A stretch of 64,000 bases of DNA. It comes from Streptomyces sp. RFCAC02. GTDB lineage: Bacteria; Actinomycetota; Actinomycetes; Streptomycetales; Streptomycetaceae. Below, piece by piece: positions 20,194 to 28,106 of the stretch; the first letter of the stretch is position 1; each line of letters opens with the position of its first letter. Location: NCBI RefSeq assembly GCF_004193175.1, contig NZ_SAUH01000001.1:1901501-1965500 (forward strand), in the 5' to 3' direction. The position numbers were made by a program, and so were the translations under genes. Below the pieces are notes generated by a model, which did no database searches, was not told the DNA's origin, and saw only the letters and a list, made by a program, of their open reading frames with translations.

Positions 20194-20931
20194 TCAGACC
20201 TCGTACTGACCGGTCTCCCAGAAGGCCCGCAGTGCCTCGGGGGAGCCGTCGTCCAGCGCCGCCTCGGCGGCCGCGCGCAGGGCGTCGCCGATGGTGGGGT
20301 CGGCGAGCAGCCGGAAGATGGCCACGCTGTCGTCCTCCGCCCGCGCAGGCACGAACTCCGTCTCCCAGAAGGCCCGCAGCGCCTCCGGTGAGCCGTCGTC
20401 CAGCGCCGCCTCCCCGGCCGCGCGCACCGCCCTGCCGGTGTCAGGATCGGCGAACAGCCGGAAAATGGCCACGCTGTCGTCCTCCGCCCGCGCAGGCACG
20501 AACTCCGTCTCCCAGAAGGCCCGCAGCGCCTCCGGTGAGCCGTCGTCCAGCGCCGCCTCCCCCGCCTCCCGGACCGCCCTGCCGGTGTCGGGATCGGCGA
20601 ACAGCCGGAAGATGGCCACGCTGTCGTCCTCCGCCTGAGCGGTCACGATTCCCGTCGCCAGGAAGTACCGCATGTCGTCGGGGGTGCCGTCCAGCGCCTC
20701 CGTCGCCTCGCGCCGCACGCCCGTGCCGGTGTCCGGGTCGTCGAGCACACGCTGGATCTCCGCCCGCAGTTCCTCCTCCGTCATCGAGTCGTAGGGGGAG
20801 TCCGTTGCTTCGGCCGCCGGCGCCGCGACCTGCGCGGTGGCCGCCTCGGCGGCGAGGGACGGCGTGGAGAGGATCAGGACGGGGGCCAGCGCGCCCACCG
20901 CGACCGTCAGCGCCGCGCGGGTCAGTGCCAT
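20194..20931 (-). CDS. Secreted ALF-repeat protein
   Basis: 245 residues. A signal peptide (MALTRAALTVAVGALAPVLILS, cleavage probably after SLAAEAA) precedes repeats of the ALF type: about 49 residues each with the pattern SVAIFRLFADPDTGRAVREA, AALDDGSPEALRAFWE. One divergent copy (MRYFLATGIVTAQA) is followed by three nearly identical ones. ALF repeats occur mostly in secreted streptomycete proteins and have no established function. ATG 20931 is used; the frame continues to 20967. It converges on the Eis-like gene. Confidence 0.85.
   Translation of the reverse strand: MALTRAALTVAVGALAPVLILSTPSLAAEAATAQVAAPAAEATDSPYDSMTEEELRAEIQRVLDDPDTGTGVRREATEALDGTPDDMRYFLATGIVTAQAEDDSVAIFRLFADPDTGRAVREAGEAALDDGSPEALRAFWETEFVPARAEDDSVAIFRLFADPDTGRAVRAAGEAALDDGSPEALRAFWETEFVPARAEDDSVAIFRLLADPTIGDALRAAAEAALDDGSPEALRAFWETGQYEV
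20197..20634 (-). repeat. Three tandem 147-bp ALF repeat units
   Basis: Units at 20634-20488, 20487-20341 and 20340-20197. The first two differ at only a few bases over 147; the third diverges in its first third (LLADPTIGDAL) and at its end. Such DNA-level identity implies recent duplication or gene conversion, and copy number could vary between strains. Confidence 0.85.
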
Positions 20932-21107
20932 GCGGGAACCTGCCTTCTGTACGGGCCTTCCGGGCACCCCGTCCGGCCGGCTTGGCTGCCGGAATCAGGA
21001 GGTGCCCCCTTGCGGAGACCATCATCCGGCGGCGGCCGGCGGAGATCATTGCCTGTTCCCGGCAGAGTTCAGCGCCCGTTCACTTCCGTCGCGGCGTACC
21101 CGGTGCC

Positions 21108-21938
21108 TCAGGTGCGGGGCGGGTCCCGGCGGTGCTGGCAGGTGGGGCACCAGAAGAGGTTCCGCGCGGCGAGGGGGGCCGTCCGCACGGCGTCGCCGCA
21201 GACGAGGCACGGCATGGCGGTCCTGCGGTAGACGTACACCTCGCCGCCGTGGTCGTCCACGCGCGGCGGGCGGCCCATGGCCTCGGGGGTGTGCTCGGGG
21301 CGCACGGTGTCGATGCGGCCGAGCCGTACGCCCTCCCGCATCAGCGCGACCAGGTCGTGCCACAGGGCGTCCCACTCCCGCCGGGTCAGGTCGCGGCCGG
21401 GCCGGTACGGATCGATCCCGTTGCGGAAGAGGACCTCGGCGCGGTAGACGTTCCCCGCGCCCGCGACGACCTTCTGGTCCATCAGCAGGGCGGCGACCGG
21501 GGTGCGGGAGGCGCTGACGCGGCGCCAGGCCCGGTCGGGGTCGGCGTCGGGCCGCAGCGGGTCGGGGCCGAGCCGGTCCTCGACGGCGGCCTTCTCCGCG
21601 TCCGTGACGAGCGCGCAGGCGGTGGGGCCGCGCAGTTCGGCGTGGCGGGCGTCGTTCCACAGGCGCAGGCGGATCTGTCCCTCGGGCGGGGGCGGCGGCC
21701 CGGCGCCGAAGCGGACCTTGCCGTACAGGCCGAGGTGGATGTGCACCCAGCCGACGCCGTCCCAGCCGAGGAAGAGGTGCTTGCCGACCGCATCGGCCGA
21801 GGTCAGCGGCCGGCCGTCGACCAGGGCCGCGCCGCCGGCGAACCGGCCCTGCGGGCTGTCCGCCCGGACCGGCCGCCCGCCGCCGAAGGCGTGTCCGTAC
21901 TCGGCGGCGAGGCGGTGGATGGTGTGGCCCTCGGGCAT
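21108..21938 (-). CDS. Formamidopyrimidine/endonuclease VIII-type DNA glycosylase
   Basis: 276 residues, Fpg/Nei family. MPEGHTIHR carries the catalytic N-terminal Pro2 and Glu3; the conserved beta-elimination Lys lies in AVGKHLFLGW. The helix-two-turn-helix is DQKVVAGAGNVYRAEVLF, and the C-terminal zinc finger is CLVCGD...FWCPTCQ. The opening PEGHTIHR is typical of actinobacterial Nei-type enzymes rather than classical MutM. It excises oxidised bases and nicks the abasic site. The gene is seven bases downstream of rpiB and probably cotranscribed. Confidence 0.92.
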   Translation of the reverse strand: MPEGHTIHRLAAEYGHAFGGGRPVRADSPQGRFAGGAALVDGRPLTSADAVGKHLFLGWDGVGWVHIHLGLYGKVRFGAGPPPPPEGQIRLRLWNDARHAELRGPTACALVTDAEKAAVEDRLGPDPLRPDADPDRAWRRVSASRTPVAALLMDQKVVAGAGNVYRAEVLFRNGIDPYRPGRDLTRREWDALWHDLVALMREGVRLGRIDTVRPEHTPEAMGRPPRVDDHGGEVYVYRRTAMPCLVCGDAVRTAPLAARNLFWCPTCQHRRDPPRT

Positions 21939-21945
21939 GCCCGGG

Positions 21946-22425
21946 TCAGTCCCCCTCGCCGGGGAGGGCGGGCAGGGTGCCGTCCGTCTCGTAGGCGGTC
22001 AGCATGGCGATGCGCCGCGTGTGCCGGGCGGCACCCGAGTACGGGGTGGCGAGGAACGCGGCGACGAACGAGGTCGCCTCGTCCGCCGTGTGCATGCGGG
22101 AGCCGAGGGCGACGACGTTGGCGTTGTTGTGCTCGCGGCCGAGGCGGGCCGTCTCCTCGCTCCAGGCGAGGGCGCAGCGGACGCCGGCGACCTTGTTGGC
22201 CGCGATGGCCTCGCCGTTGCCCGAGCCGCCGATGACGATGCCAAGCGAGCCGGGCTCCTGGGCGGTCGCCTCGGCGGCACGCAGGCAGAACGGCGGGTAG
22301 TCGTCCTCGGGGTCGAAGACGAACGGACCGCAGTCCACGGGCTCGTGTCCGTGGCTCTTCAGCCACTCGACGAGGTGGGCCTTCAGCTCGTGGCCTGCGT
22401 GGTCGGAACCGAGATAGACGCGCAT
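21946..22425 (-). CDS. rpiB: Ribose-5-phosphate isomerase B
   Basis: 159 residues. The RpiB start MRVYLGSDHAGHELK is intact, as is the phosphate-binding GGSGNGEAIAANK. This actinobacterial form has Ser where E. coli RpiB has its catalytic Cys, and REHNNANVVALGSRM follows. It interconverts ribose-5-phosphate and ribulose-5-phosphate in the pentose phosphate pathway. 13 bases separate it from bioY upstream and seven from the glycosylase downstream, so bioY-rpiB-nei may be one transcript. Confidence 0.94.
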   Translation of the reverse strand: MRVYLGSDHAGHELKAHLVEWLKSHGHEPVDCGPFVFDPEDDYPPFCLRAAEATAQEPGSLGIVIGGSGNGEAIAANKVAGVRCALAWSEETARLGREHNNANVVALGSRMHTADEATSFVAAFLATPYSGAARHTRRIAMLTAYETDGTLPALPGEGD

Positions 22426-22438
22426 GGACCCGAGTCTG

Positions 22439-23014
22439 TCACGGCCGCCGGCCGGCCAGTCGCCAGGCCGCCGGAAGGGCGCCCATGGCCAGGGCCGCCT
22501 TGAGCGCGTCGCCGATGAGGAACGGCACCAGGCCCGTCGCCGCGGCCTCGGACAGGCTCATGCCGGTCTCCAGCGCGAGCCACGGGACGCCGCAGCCGTA
22601 GGTGACCGCCATGCCGACCACCATGGTGCCGGCGGTGCGCGGGACCGTGCGGTCGCCGCCCCTGCGGGCCAGCGCGCCGACGGCGGCCGCGGCCAGCGTC
22701 ATGCCGACGATGTAGCCGAACGTGGCGCCGCCCGCGCCGGAGGTGCCGCCCTGGAACCAGGGGACGCCGGCCATGCCCACGAGGGCGTACACCACCATCG
22801 ACAGCAGGCCGCGGCCCGCGCCGAGGGATGCGCCGACCAGCAGTGCGGCGAACGTCTGCCCGGTCACGGGGACGGGCGAGCCCGGTACGGGCAGGGTCAG
22901 CTGGGCGGCGATCCCGGTGAGGACCGCGCCGCCGACGACCAGCGCCGCGTCGCGCACGCGCGCACGGGGCGCGGTGGCCGCGGGGAGCAGATCGGCCAGG
23001 ACGGCTGTGCTCAT
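22439..23014 (-). CDS. bioY: Biotin ECF transporter S component BioY
   Basis: 191 residues with about six hydrophobic helices and the BioY signatures LTLPVPGSPVPVTGQTFAALLVG and GRGLLSMVVYALVGMAGVPWF, then GGATFGYIVG. BioY captures biotin in the membrane and normally works with the EcfT/EcfA module; neither is encoded here, so it either uses a shared module elsewhere or acts alone, as reported for some solitary BioY proteins. ATG 23014 is preceded by CTGGAG. Regulation by biotin is likely but no known biotin operator is clear. Confidence 0.92.
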   Translation of the reverse strand: MSTAVLADLLPAATAPRARVRDAALVVGGAVLTGIAAQLTLPVPGSPVPVTGQTFAALLVGASLGAGRGLLSMVVYALVGMAGVPWFQGGTSGAGGATFGYIVGMTLAAAAVGALARRGGDRTVPRTAGTMVVGMAVTYGCGVPWLALETGMSLSEAAATGLVPFLIGDALKAALAMGALPAAWRLAGRRP

Positions 23015-23338
23015 GGACGACTCCAGGGGGGACGGTGCGGACTTGGTGTCACCGTGACGCTATCCGAACGGGCGGGGGCTCCATACGTGCGGTTTGCGAC
23101 AAGACGAGGAGGTCCGCGCGGGAGGTTCACCACACCCGGCGCACGCCCGGCGCCCAGTGCCGCCGCCGCACGCCCCCGCGGGGACGGACCCGCCGCCCGC
23201 GGCCCGGCTGTGGCACGGATGCCCCGGCGCGTGGTGAACTTGCGGCGTCCCGGCGCCCGTTGGGGCACCCGGCCCCCGGCCGTCCGATCGTCTTCTCACC
23301 GGGCCGCCCGGCCCGGAAACCGGACGGAGGGGGAACGG
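23015..23338. other. Intergenic region upstream of bioY with a distant inverted repeat
   Basis: 324 bases without coding character. GTTCACCAC (23125-23133) and its exact complement GTGGTGAAC (23231-23239) face each other across 97 bases. On the minus strand, GCACGTATGGA (23090-23080) repeats 11 bases of the palindrome at 55949-55964. Either could be a regulator site for bioY. Confidence 0.35.
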
Positions 23339-23373
23339 CCGGTTCCCGCGCGGAGGCAGCGCGCGGGAACCGG
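23339..23373 (-). terminator. Terminator of the nitroreductase gene
   Basis: CCGGTTCCCGCGC pairs perfectly (13 bp) with GCGCGGGAACCGG around a nine-base loop, 17 bases downstream of the stop codon. Confidence 0.8.
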
Positions 23374-23390
23374 CGCGTCGCGGTGCCGTG

Positions 23391-24023
23391 TCAGTCGAAC
23401 CGCGGCCCGACGTCCCGGGTGCGCTTGATCTCGTAGAAGCCGGGCGTGGACGCCACCAGCAGCGTGCCGTCCCACAGCCGCGCCGCCGCCTCGCCCTTGG
23501 GGGCCGGGGTCACCACAGGGCCGAAGAACGCGATCTGCCCGCCGTCCGCCCCGGGTACGGCGATGACGGGCGTGCCCACGTCCTGGCCGACCAGGTCGAT
23601 GCCGGCCTTGTGCGAGGCGCGCAGCGGCGCGTCGTACGCGTCGGTGTCGGCGGCGTCGGCCAGTTCGGCGGGCAGGCCCACCTCGGTCAGCGCCTCCACG
23701 ATCGTGTCGCGGTTCTGCTCGCGCTTCTGCGGGTGGAAGCGGGTGCCGATCGCCGTGTAGAGGGGGCCGAGCACCTCGCTGCCGTGCTCCTGCTCGGCCG
23801 CCGCGCACACGCGCGCCGGCCCCCACGCCCGGGTGCGCAGCATCTCGGCGTACTGCTCGGGCAGCTCGTCGAGGCGGTTCTCGTTGAGCACGGCGAGGCT
23901 CATGATGTGCCAGCGGACCTCGACCGGGCGGACCTTCTCGACCTCCAGCATCCAGCGGGACGTCATCCACGCCCAGGGACACAGCGGGTCGAACCAGAAG
24001 TCGGCGGGCGTCCTGTCGGTCAT
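23391..24023 (-). CDS. Mycothiol-dependent nitroreductase / DsbA-like oxidoreductase (Rv2466c family)
   Basis: 210 residues with a thioredoxin-like fold carrying a helical insertion. The active site opens the protein: [23 protein letters not shown]. The motif is CPWA, so only the nucleophilic Cys is present, where a CPWC-type site would have a resolving Cys; reduction would then go straight through mycothiol. [13 protein letters not shown] and the cis-Pro loop GTPVIAVPG fit the family. The M. tuberculosis homologue is induced by thiol-oxidative stress. ATG 24023 is chosen; a SigR-type promoter lies 62 bases upstream. Confidence 0.88.
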   Translation of the reverse strand: MTDRTPADFWFDPLCPWAWMTSRWMLEVEKVRPVEVRWHIMSLAVLNENRLDELPEQYAEMLRTRAWGPARVCAAAEQEHGSEVLGPLYTAIGTRFHPQKREQNRDTIVEALTEVGLPAELADAADTDAYDAPLRASHKAGIDLVGQDVGTPVIAVPGADGGQIAFFGPVVTPAPKGEAAARLWDGTLLVASTPGFYEIKRTRDVGPRFD

Positions 24024-24084
24024 CGCGGGGCTCCTCACTGCGGGCGGGTCAGGGGGACGGGGCGGCCCCGTCCGTCGAGTCCTC

Positions 24085-24110
24085 AACCGTGCCGCGCGCC
24101 GCCGCATTCC
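24085..24110 (-). promoter_or_regulatory. SigR (thiol-stress sigma factor) promoter
   Basis: On the minus strand GGAAT (24110-24106) and GTT (24087-24085) are separated by exactly 18 bases, the SigR consensus GGAAT-N18-GTT of Streptomyces. The expected start near 24078 leaves a leader of about 55 bases before the ATG at 24023. The downstream gene belongs to a mycothiol-dependent family, which fits the SigR disulfide-stress regulon. Confidence 0.8.
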
Positions 24111-24243
24111 GCGCCGTGCACGTGCACCGTCGCCGTGACATGCTGACACGCGCCGACAGGCCGCCGACCGTCCCCACCCGGGCTCCGTCCACCGGCGGCG
24201 ACGCCTGGCGACACGCGCGCCGAGCGAGGAGAGGAAGCGCCAC

Positions 24244-26838
24244 GTGCCCGGAGAGAACCTGACCCGCGACGAGGCCCGCGAGCGGGCACGGCTCCTGACC
24301 GTCCACGCCTACGACGTGGCGCTCGACCTCACCTCCGCCACCGGACCGGCGCCGGCGGACGGGCCGAGGACGTTCCGCTCCACGACGACCATCCGTTTCG
24401 CGTGCGCGCGCGAGGGCGCGGACAGCTTCGCCGACCTCATCGCGCCGCACGTCCACTCCGTCACGCTCAACGGCCGGTCCCTGCCGGTGGACCGCGTCTT
24501 CGACGGCGCGCGCGTGACGCTCACCGGCCTCGCCGCCGAGAACGAGCTGGTCGTGGACGCCGCCTGCGCGTACAGCCGGACGGGTGAGGGACTGCACCAC
24601 TTCACGGACCCCGAGGACGGCGAGGTCTACCTCTACACGCAGTACGAGCCGGCCGACGCGCGGCGCGTCCTCACCACCTTCGAGCAGCCCGACCTGAAGG
24701 CGCCCTTCACCTTCCACGTCACCGCGCCCGCGCACTGGACGGTGCTCGGGAACGGCGCCGAGACCGGGCGCGACGAGCTGCCCGCGACGGGCGCGGCGAC
24801 ATGGCACTTCGCGCCCACCCGGCCGATCTCGACGTACATCACCGCCGTCGTCGCGGGGCCGTACCACGTGCAGCACGACCACTGCACGCGGCGGCTGCCG
24901 GACGGCTCGGCGCTCGACATCCCGCTGGCGGCGCTGTGCCGCAGGAGCCTCGCGAAGCACTTCGACGCCGACGAGGTGTTCACGCTCACCAAGCAGGGCC
25001 TCGACTTCTTCCACGAGCACTTCGGCTTCCCCTACCCGTTCGGGAAGTACGACCAGGCGTTCGTGCCGGAGTACAACCTCGGCGCGATGGAGAACCCGGG
25101 CCTCGTCACCTTCCGCGAGGAGTACCTCTTCCGGGGCCGGACGACGCGGGCCTCCTACCAGGGCCGGGCCAACACCCTGCTGCACGAGATGGCGCACATG
25201 TGGTTCGGCGACCTGGTGACCATGGAGTGGTGGGACGACCTGTGGCTGAAGGAGTCGTTCGCGGACTACATGGGCGCCCTCGCGCTCGTGGAGGCGACCC
25301 GGTTCACCGAGGGCTGGATCTCGTTCGCGAACCGGCGCAAGGCGTGGGCGTACCGGGCGGACCAGCTCCCGTCCACGCACCCGGTGACCGCCGACATCCG
25401 CGACCTCCAGGACGCCAAGCTCAACTTCGACGGCATCACCTACGCGAAGGGCGCGAGCGTCCTCAAGCAGCTCGTCGCCTACGCCGGCCGTGACGCCTTC
25501 CTGGAGGGGGTGCGCCGCTACTTCCGGCGGCACGCCTACGGCAACACGCGCCTCGACGACCTCCTCGCCGTCCTCGCCGAGACATCGGGCCGCGACATGG
25601 GCGAGTGGGCGAGCGCCTGGCTCCGGACCGCGGGCGTCAACTCCCTGACGCCGCAGGCCACCTACGACGCGGACGGCCGCGTCGTGGAGCTCGCCGTCCT
25701 CCAGGAGGCGCCCGACAGCCACCCGACGCTGCGCCCGCACCGCGTCGCGATCGGCCTGTACCGGCGTGAGAACGGCACCGGCCCGCTGCTGCGCTACGCC
25801 CGCGCCGAGGCGGACGTCACAGGAGCGCGGACGGTCGTCCCCGGCCTGGCCGGTCAGGACCGTCCCGAGCTGATCCTCGTCAACGACGAGGACCTCACGT
25901 ACTGCAAGGCCAGGTTCGACGAGGACTCCCTCGACACGCTGCGCGCCCGGCTCGGGGAGATCGCCGACCCGCTGGCCCGCGCCCTGTGCTGGACGGCCCT
26001 GTGGAACCTCACCCGCGACGGCCTGCTGCCGGCGCGTGACTTCCTCGCGCTGGTGGCGGACTTCAGCGGCGCGGAGAGCGAGATCGGCGTCCTCCAGATG
26101 GTCCACGCGTGGGCGCTGACCGCCCGGGACCACTACACGGCGCCCGGGCGCCGCGCCGAGGCCGGGGCGCGCCTCGCGGGCGTGGCGCTGACCGAACTGC
26201 GGCGCTCGGCGCCGGGCAGCGACCACCAGCTCGCGTGGGCGCGGTTCCTCGCCGCGACCGCGGCGGGGGACGCCGACTTCCTGCTGCTGACGGGCCTGCT
26301 GGCCGGTACCGCCCGGATCGACGGGCTCGCGGTCGACCAGGAGCTGCGCTGGTCGTTCCTCCTGCCGCTGGCGGCTGCCGGGCGGGTCGGGGAGGCGGAG
26401 CTGGCCGCCGAGCTGGCGCGGGACGACACGGCGTCCGGCAGGCGCCACCAGGTGCGCTGCCTGGCCGCCCGGCCCGACGCGGCGGTGAAGGCCCGCGCCT
26501 GGGCGGACGTGGTCGAGTCGGACGCCCTGTCGAACGCGCTGGTCGAGGCGACGATCGACGGCTTCGCCCGGCCCGGCCAGGACGCGCTGCTCGCCCCGTA
26601 CACCGGCCGCTACTTCGAGGTGATCGAGCGGGTGTGGCGGACCCGCACGATCGAGATCGCGATGTCGGTCGTCCGGGGTCTCTTCCCCGCCCACCAGGGG
26701 GGCCGGGCGGCGCTCGGCGCGGCGGAGGCGTGGCTCGCGGCGCACGAGGACGCGCCGCCCGCGCTGCGGCGCCTCGTCCTGGAGGCGCAGGACGACCTGG
26801 CGCGGGCGCTGCGGGCGCAGGAACGGGACGGGCGCTGA
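24244..26838 (+). CDS. pepN: Aminopeptidase N (M1 family), copy 1
   Basis: 864-residue zinc aminopeptidase that removes N-terminal residues from peptides. The exopeptidase motif GAMEN is at residues 280-284. The zinc site is HEMAH at 314-318 with the third ligand Glu at 337 (WLKESFADY). The catalytic Tyr region is near [16 protein letters not shown]. The long helical C-terminal domain (ERAP1-like) is complete. GTG 24244 gives [20 protein letters not shown]; no signal peptide, so cytosolic. A paralogue with the same opening lies at 31570. No close promoter is apparent. Confidence 0.95.
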   Translation: MPGENLTRDEARERARLLTVHAYDVALDLTSATGPAPADGPRTFRSTTTIRFACAREGADSFADLIAPHVHSVTLNGRSLPVDRVFDGARVTLTGLAAENELVVDAACAYSRTGEGLHHFTDPEDGEVYLYTQYEPADARRVLTTFEQPDLKAPFTFHVTAPAHWTVLGNGAETGRDELPATGAATWHFAPTRPISTYITAVVAGPYHVQHDHCTRRLPDGSALDIPLAALCRRSLAKHFDADEVFTLTKQGLDFFHEHFGFPYPFGKYDQAFVPEYNLGAMENPGLVTFREEYLFRGRTTRASYQGRANTLLHEMAHMWFGDLVTMEWWDDLWLKESFADYMGALALVEATRFTEGWISFANRRKAWAYRADQLPSTHPVTADIRDLQDAKLNFDGITYAKGASVLKQLVAYAGRDAFLEGVRRYFRRHAYGNTRLDDLLAVLAETSGRDMGEWASAWLRTAGVNSLTPQATYDADGRVVELAVLQEAPDSHPTLRPHRVAIGLYRRENGTGPLLRYARAEADVTGARTVVPGLAGQDRPELILVNDEDLTYCKARFDEDSLDTLRARLGEIADPLARALCWTALWNLTRDGLLPARDFLALVADFSGAESEIGVLQMVHAWALTARDHYTAPGRRAEAGARLAGVALTELRRSAPGSDHQLAWARFLAATAAGDADFLLLTGLLAGTARIDGLAVDQELRWSFLLPLAAAGRVGEAELAAELARDDTASGRRHQVRCLAARPDAAVKARAWADVVESDALSNALVEATIDGFARPGQDALLAPYTGRYFEVIERVWRTRTIEIAMSVVRGLFPAHQGGRAALGAAEAWLAAHEDAPPALRRLVLEAQDDLARALRAQERDGR

Positions 26839-26846
26839 CGGGAGTT

Positions 26847-26866
26847 CCCGCCGGCCGTCCGGCGGG
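26847..26866 (+). terminator. Short hairpin after pepN copy 1
   Basis: CCCGCCGG pairs with CCGGCGGG around CCGT, nine bases after the stop. Moderate stem without a U-run, so a weak terminator at best. Confidence 0.45.
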
Positions 26867-26967
26867 GCCGCCCGGTGTGTCCCGGCCGTGTCCCGGCTTC
26901 CCCACCGGTTCGTAACGGCGCGGGAGCGGGGGTGGATGCCCGGGCGCGGGCGGGGAATCGGCGGAAC

Positions 26968-27927
26968 ATGAGCGATCTCCCGGACCTGGGTCCCGTCGTG
27001 ACGGCGCGCGAACTTCGGGCGCGGGGCGTACCGGCCGCCGTGGCGCACCGGCGGTGCCGGCCGGGCGGGCCGTGGCAGATGCCGCTGCCCGGTGTGTTCC
27101 TGCTGCACCCCGGGCCGCCCACGGGCGAGGAGACGCTGCGGGCCGCCCTGGCCTACGCGGGCGGCCGGCCCGGCGAGGTGGTGCTGAGCGGGCTGGCCGC
27201 GCTGGGGCTGCACGGGGTGGCGTCGGTGCCGGTGCCCGCGGCGCTGGAGCGGGTGGACGTGCTGGTGCCGAGGACGCGGCGGCTGCGGTCGGCGGGCCGG
27301 GTGCGGATCGTGCGGACGGCGGTGCTGCCGCGGCCGGTGCGGGTCGCCGGCTTCCCGCTGGCGCCGGTCGCGCGGGCGGTGGCGGACGCGGTGGCGGCCG
27401 GGGCCGAGGGTACCGACGGGGCCGACGGGGCCGACGCGCGGCTGCTGCGGGACGCGGTGCGCGGCGGGCACTGCGATCCGCGGGCGCTGGTCGGTGAGCT
27501 GGCGCGGGCGGGTGTGCTGCACCGCCCGGCGGTGGCGGACGTGGTGCGGACGCTGCCTGCGGAGGGGCGGCACCTCGCGGAGGAGCGGCTGTTCGACGCG
27601 GTGCGGCGCGGCGGGCTGCCCGATCCGTGCTGGAACGTGGGGCTGTGGCTGCCGGGCGGCCCGTACCTGGGCGCGGTGGACGCGTACTGGCCGCGGCCCG
27701 CCGTGGCCGCGCGGATCGACGCGTGGCGGCCCGGCGGCGACCCGGAGCGCGCCGCTCGTGAGCGGCGGCTGCACCAGACGCTGGTGGGGCTCGGGGTCGA
27801 GGTGGTCCGGCTGACGACGCGCGGGCTGCGGGAGGCGCCGGCGCGTCAGGCGGGCGTCCTCGCCGACGCGTTGCGCAGCGCTGCGGAGCGGCCGGGGGCG
27901 ACCCCGCTGGTGGTGCTGCCGCGGTGA
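26968..27927 (+). CDS. AbiEi-like winged-helix protein with degenerate DUF559/Vsr-like C-terminus
   Basis: 319 residues from ATG 26968 (MSDLPDLGP). The N-terminal about 60 residues (VVTARELRARGVPAAVAHRRC, then GPWQMPLPGVFLLHPG) resemble the winged helix of AbiEi-type antitoxins. The middle (LSGLAALGLHGV, VDVLVPRTRRLRSAGRVRIVRT) matches the second AbiEi segment. The C-terminal block GAVDAYWPRPAVAARIDAW plus LGVEVVRLTTRGLREAP follows the DUF559/very-short-patch-repair fold, but the usual acidic residue of the central strand (VEVDG) is Arg here, so nuclease activity is doubtful. Fusions like this are common and uncharacterised in actinobacteria; no partner toxin is adjacent. Confidence 0.68.
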   Translation: MSDLPDLGPVVTARELRARGVPAAVAHRRCRPGGPWQMPLPGVFLLHPGPPTGEETLRAALAYAGGRPGEVVLSGLAALGLHGVASVPVPAALERVDVLVPRTRRLRSAGRVRIVRTAVLPRPVRVAGFPLAPVARAVADAVAAGAEGTDGADGADARLLRDAVRGGHCDPRALVGELARAGVLHRPAVADVVRTLPAEGRHLAEERLFDAVRRGGLPDPCWNVGLWLPGGPYLGAVDAYWPRPAVAARIDAWRPGGDPERAARERRLHQTLVGLGVEVVRLTTRGLREAPARQAGVLADALRSAAERPGATPLVVLPR

Positions 27928-28106
27928 CCGGGTGCGCCCGTCGGAGCACCGTCCGTTCCGCCAAAAACTATCAACCGATTACTACCCCAAACGGTAAATA
28001 AGACTGAGCCGGAAACAATTATTTCTCCCTCAAGTCGCTCCATATTTTGATCACTTCCGTAAGATGGCCGGTCATCCTGCTCTGGTAATTCCGAACAAGG
28101 ATGCCC
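27928..28106 (+). promoter_or_regulatory. A/T-rich leader and promoter region of the subtilase gene
   Basis: From about 27960 to 28075 the DNA is markedly A/T-rich (AAAAACTATCAACCGATTAC, AATTATTTCTCC, CCATATTTTGATC), unlike all neighbours. It must contain the protease promoter. Several -10-like hexamers exist and I cannot choose one. AAGG six bases before ATG 28107 is the ribosome binding site. Confidence 0.55.

Noticed and set aside
20197..20634. Tandem repeats as a possible CRISPR array
   Set aside because: Units are contiguous, 147 bases long, in frame and without spacers; they encode protein repeats.
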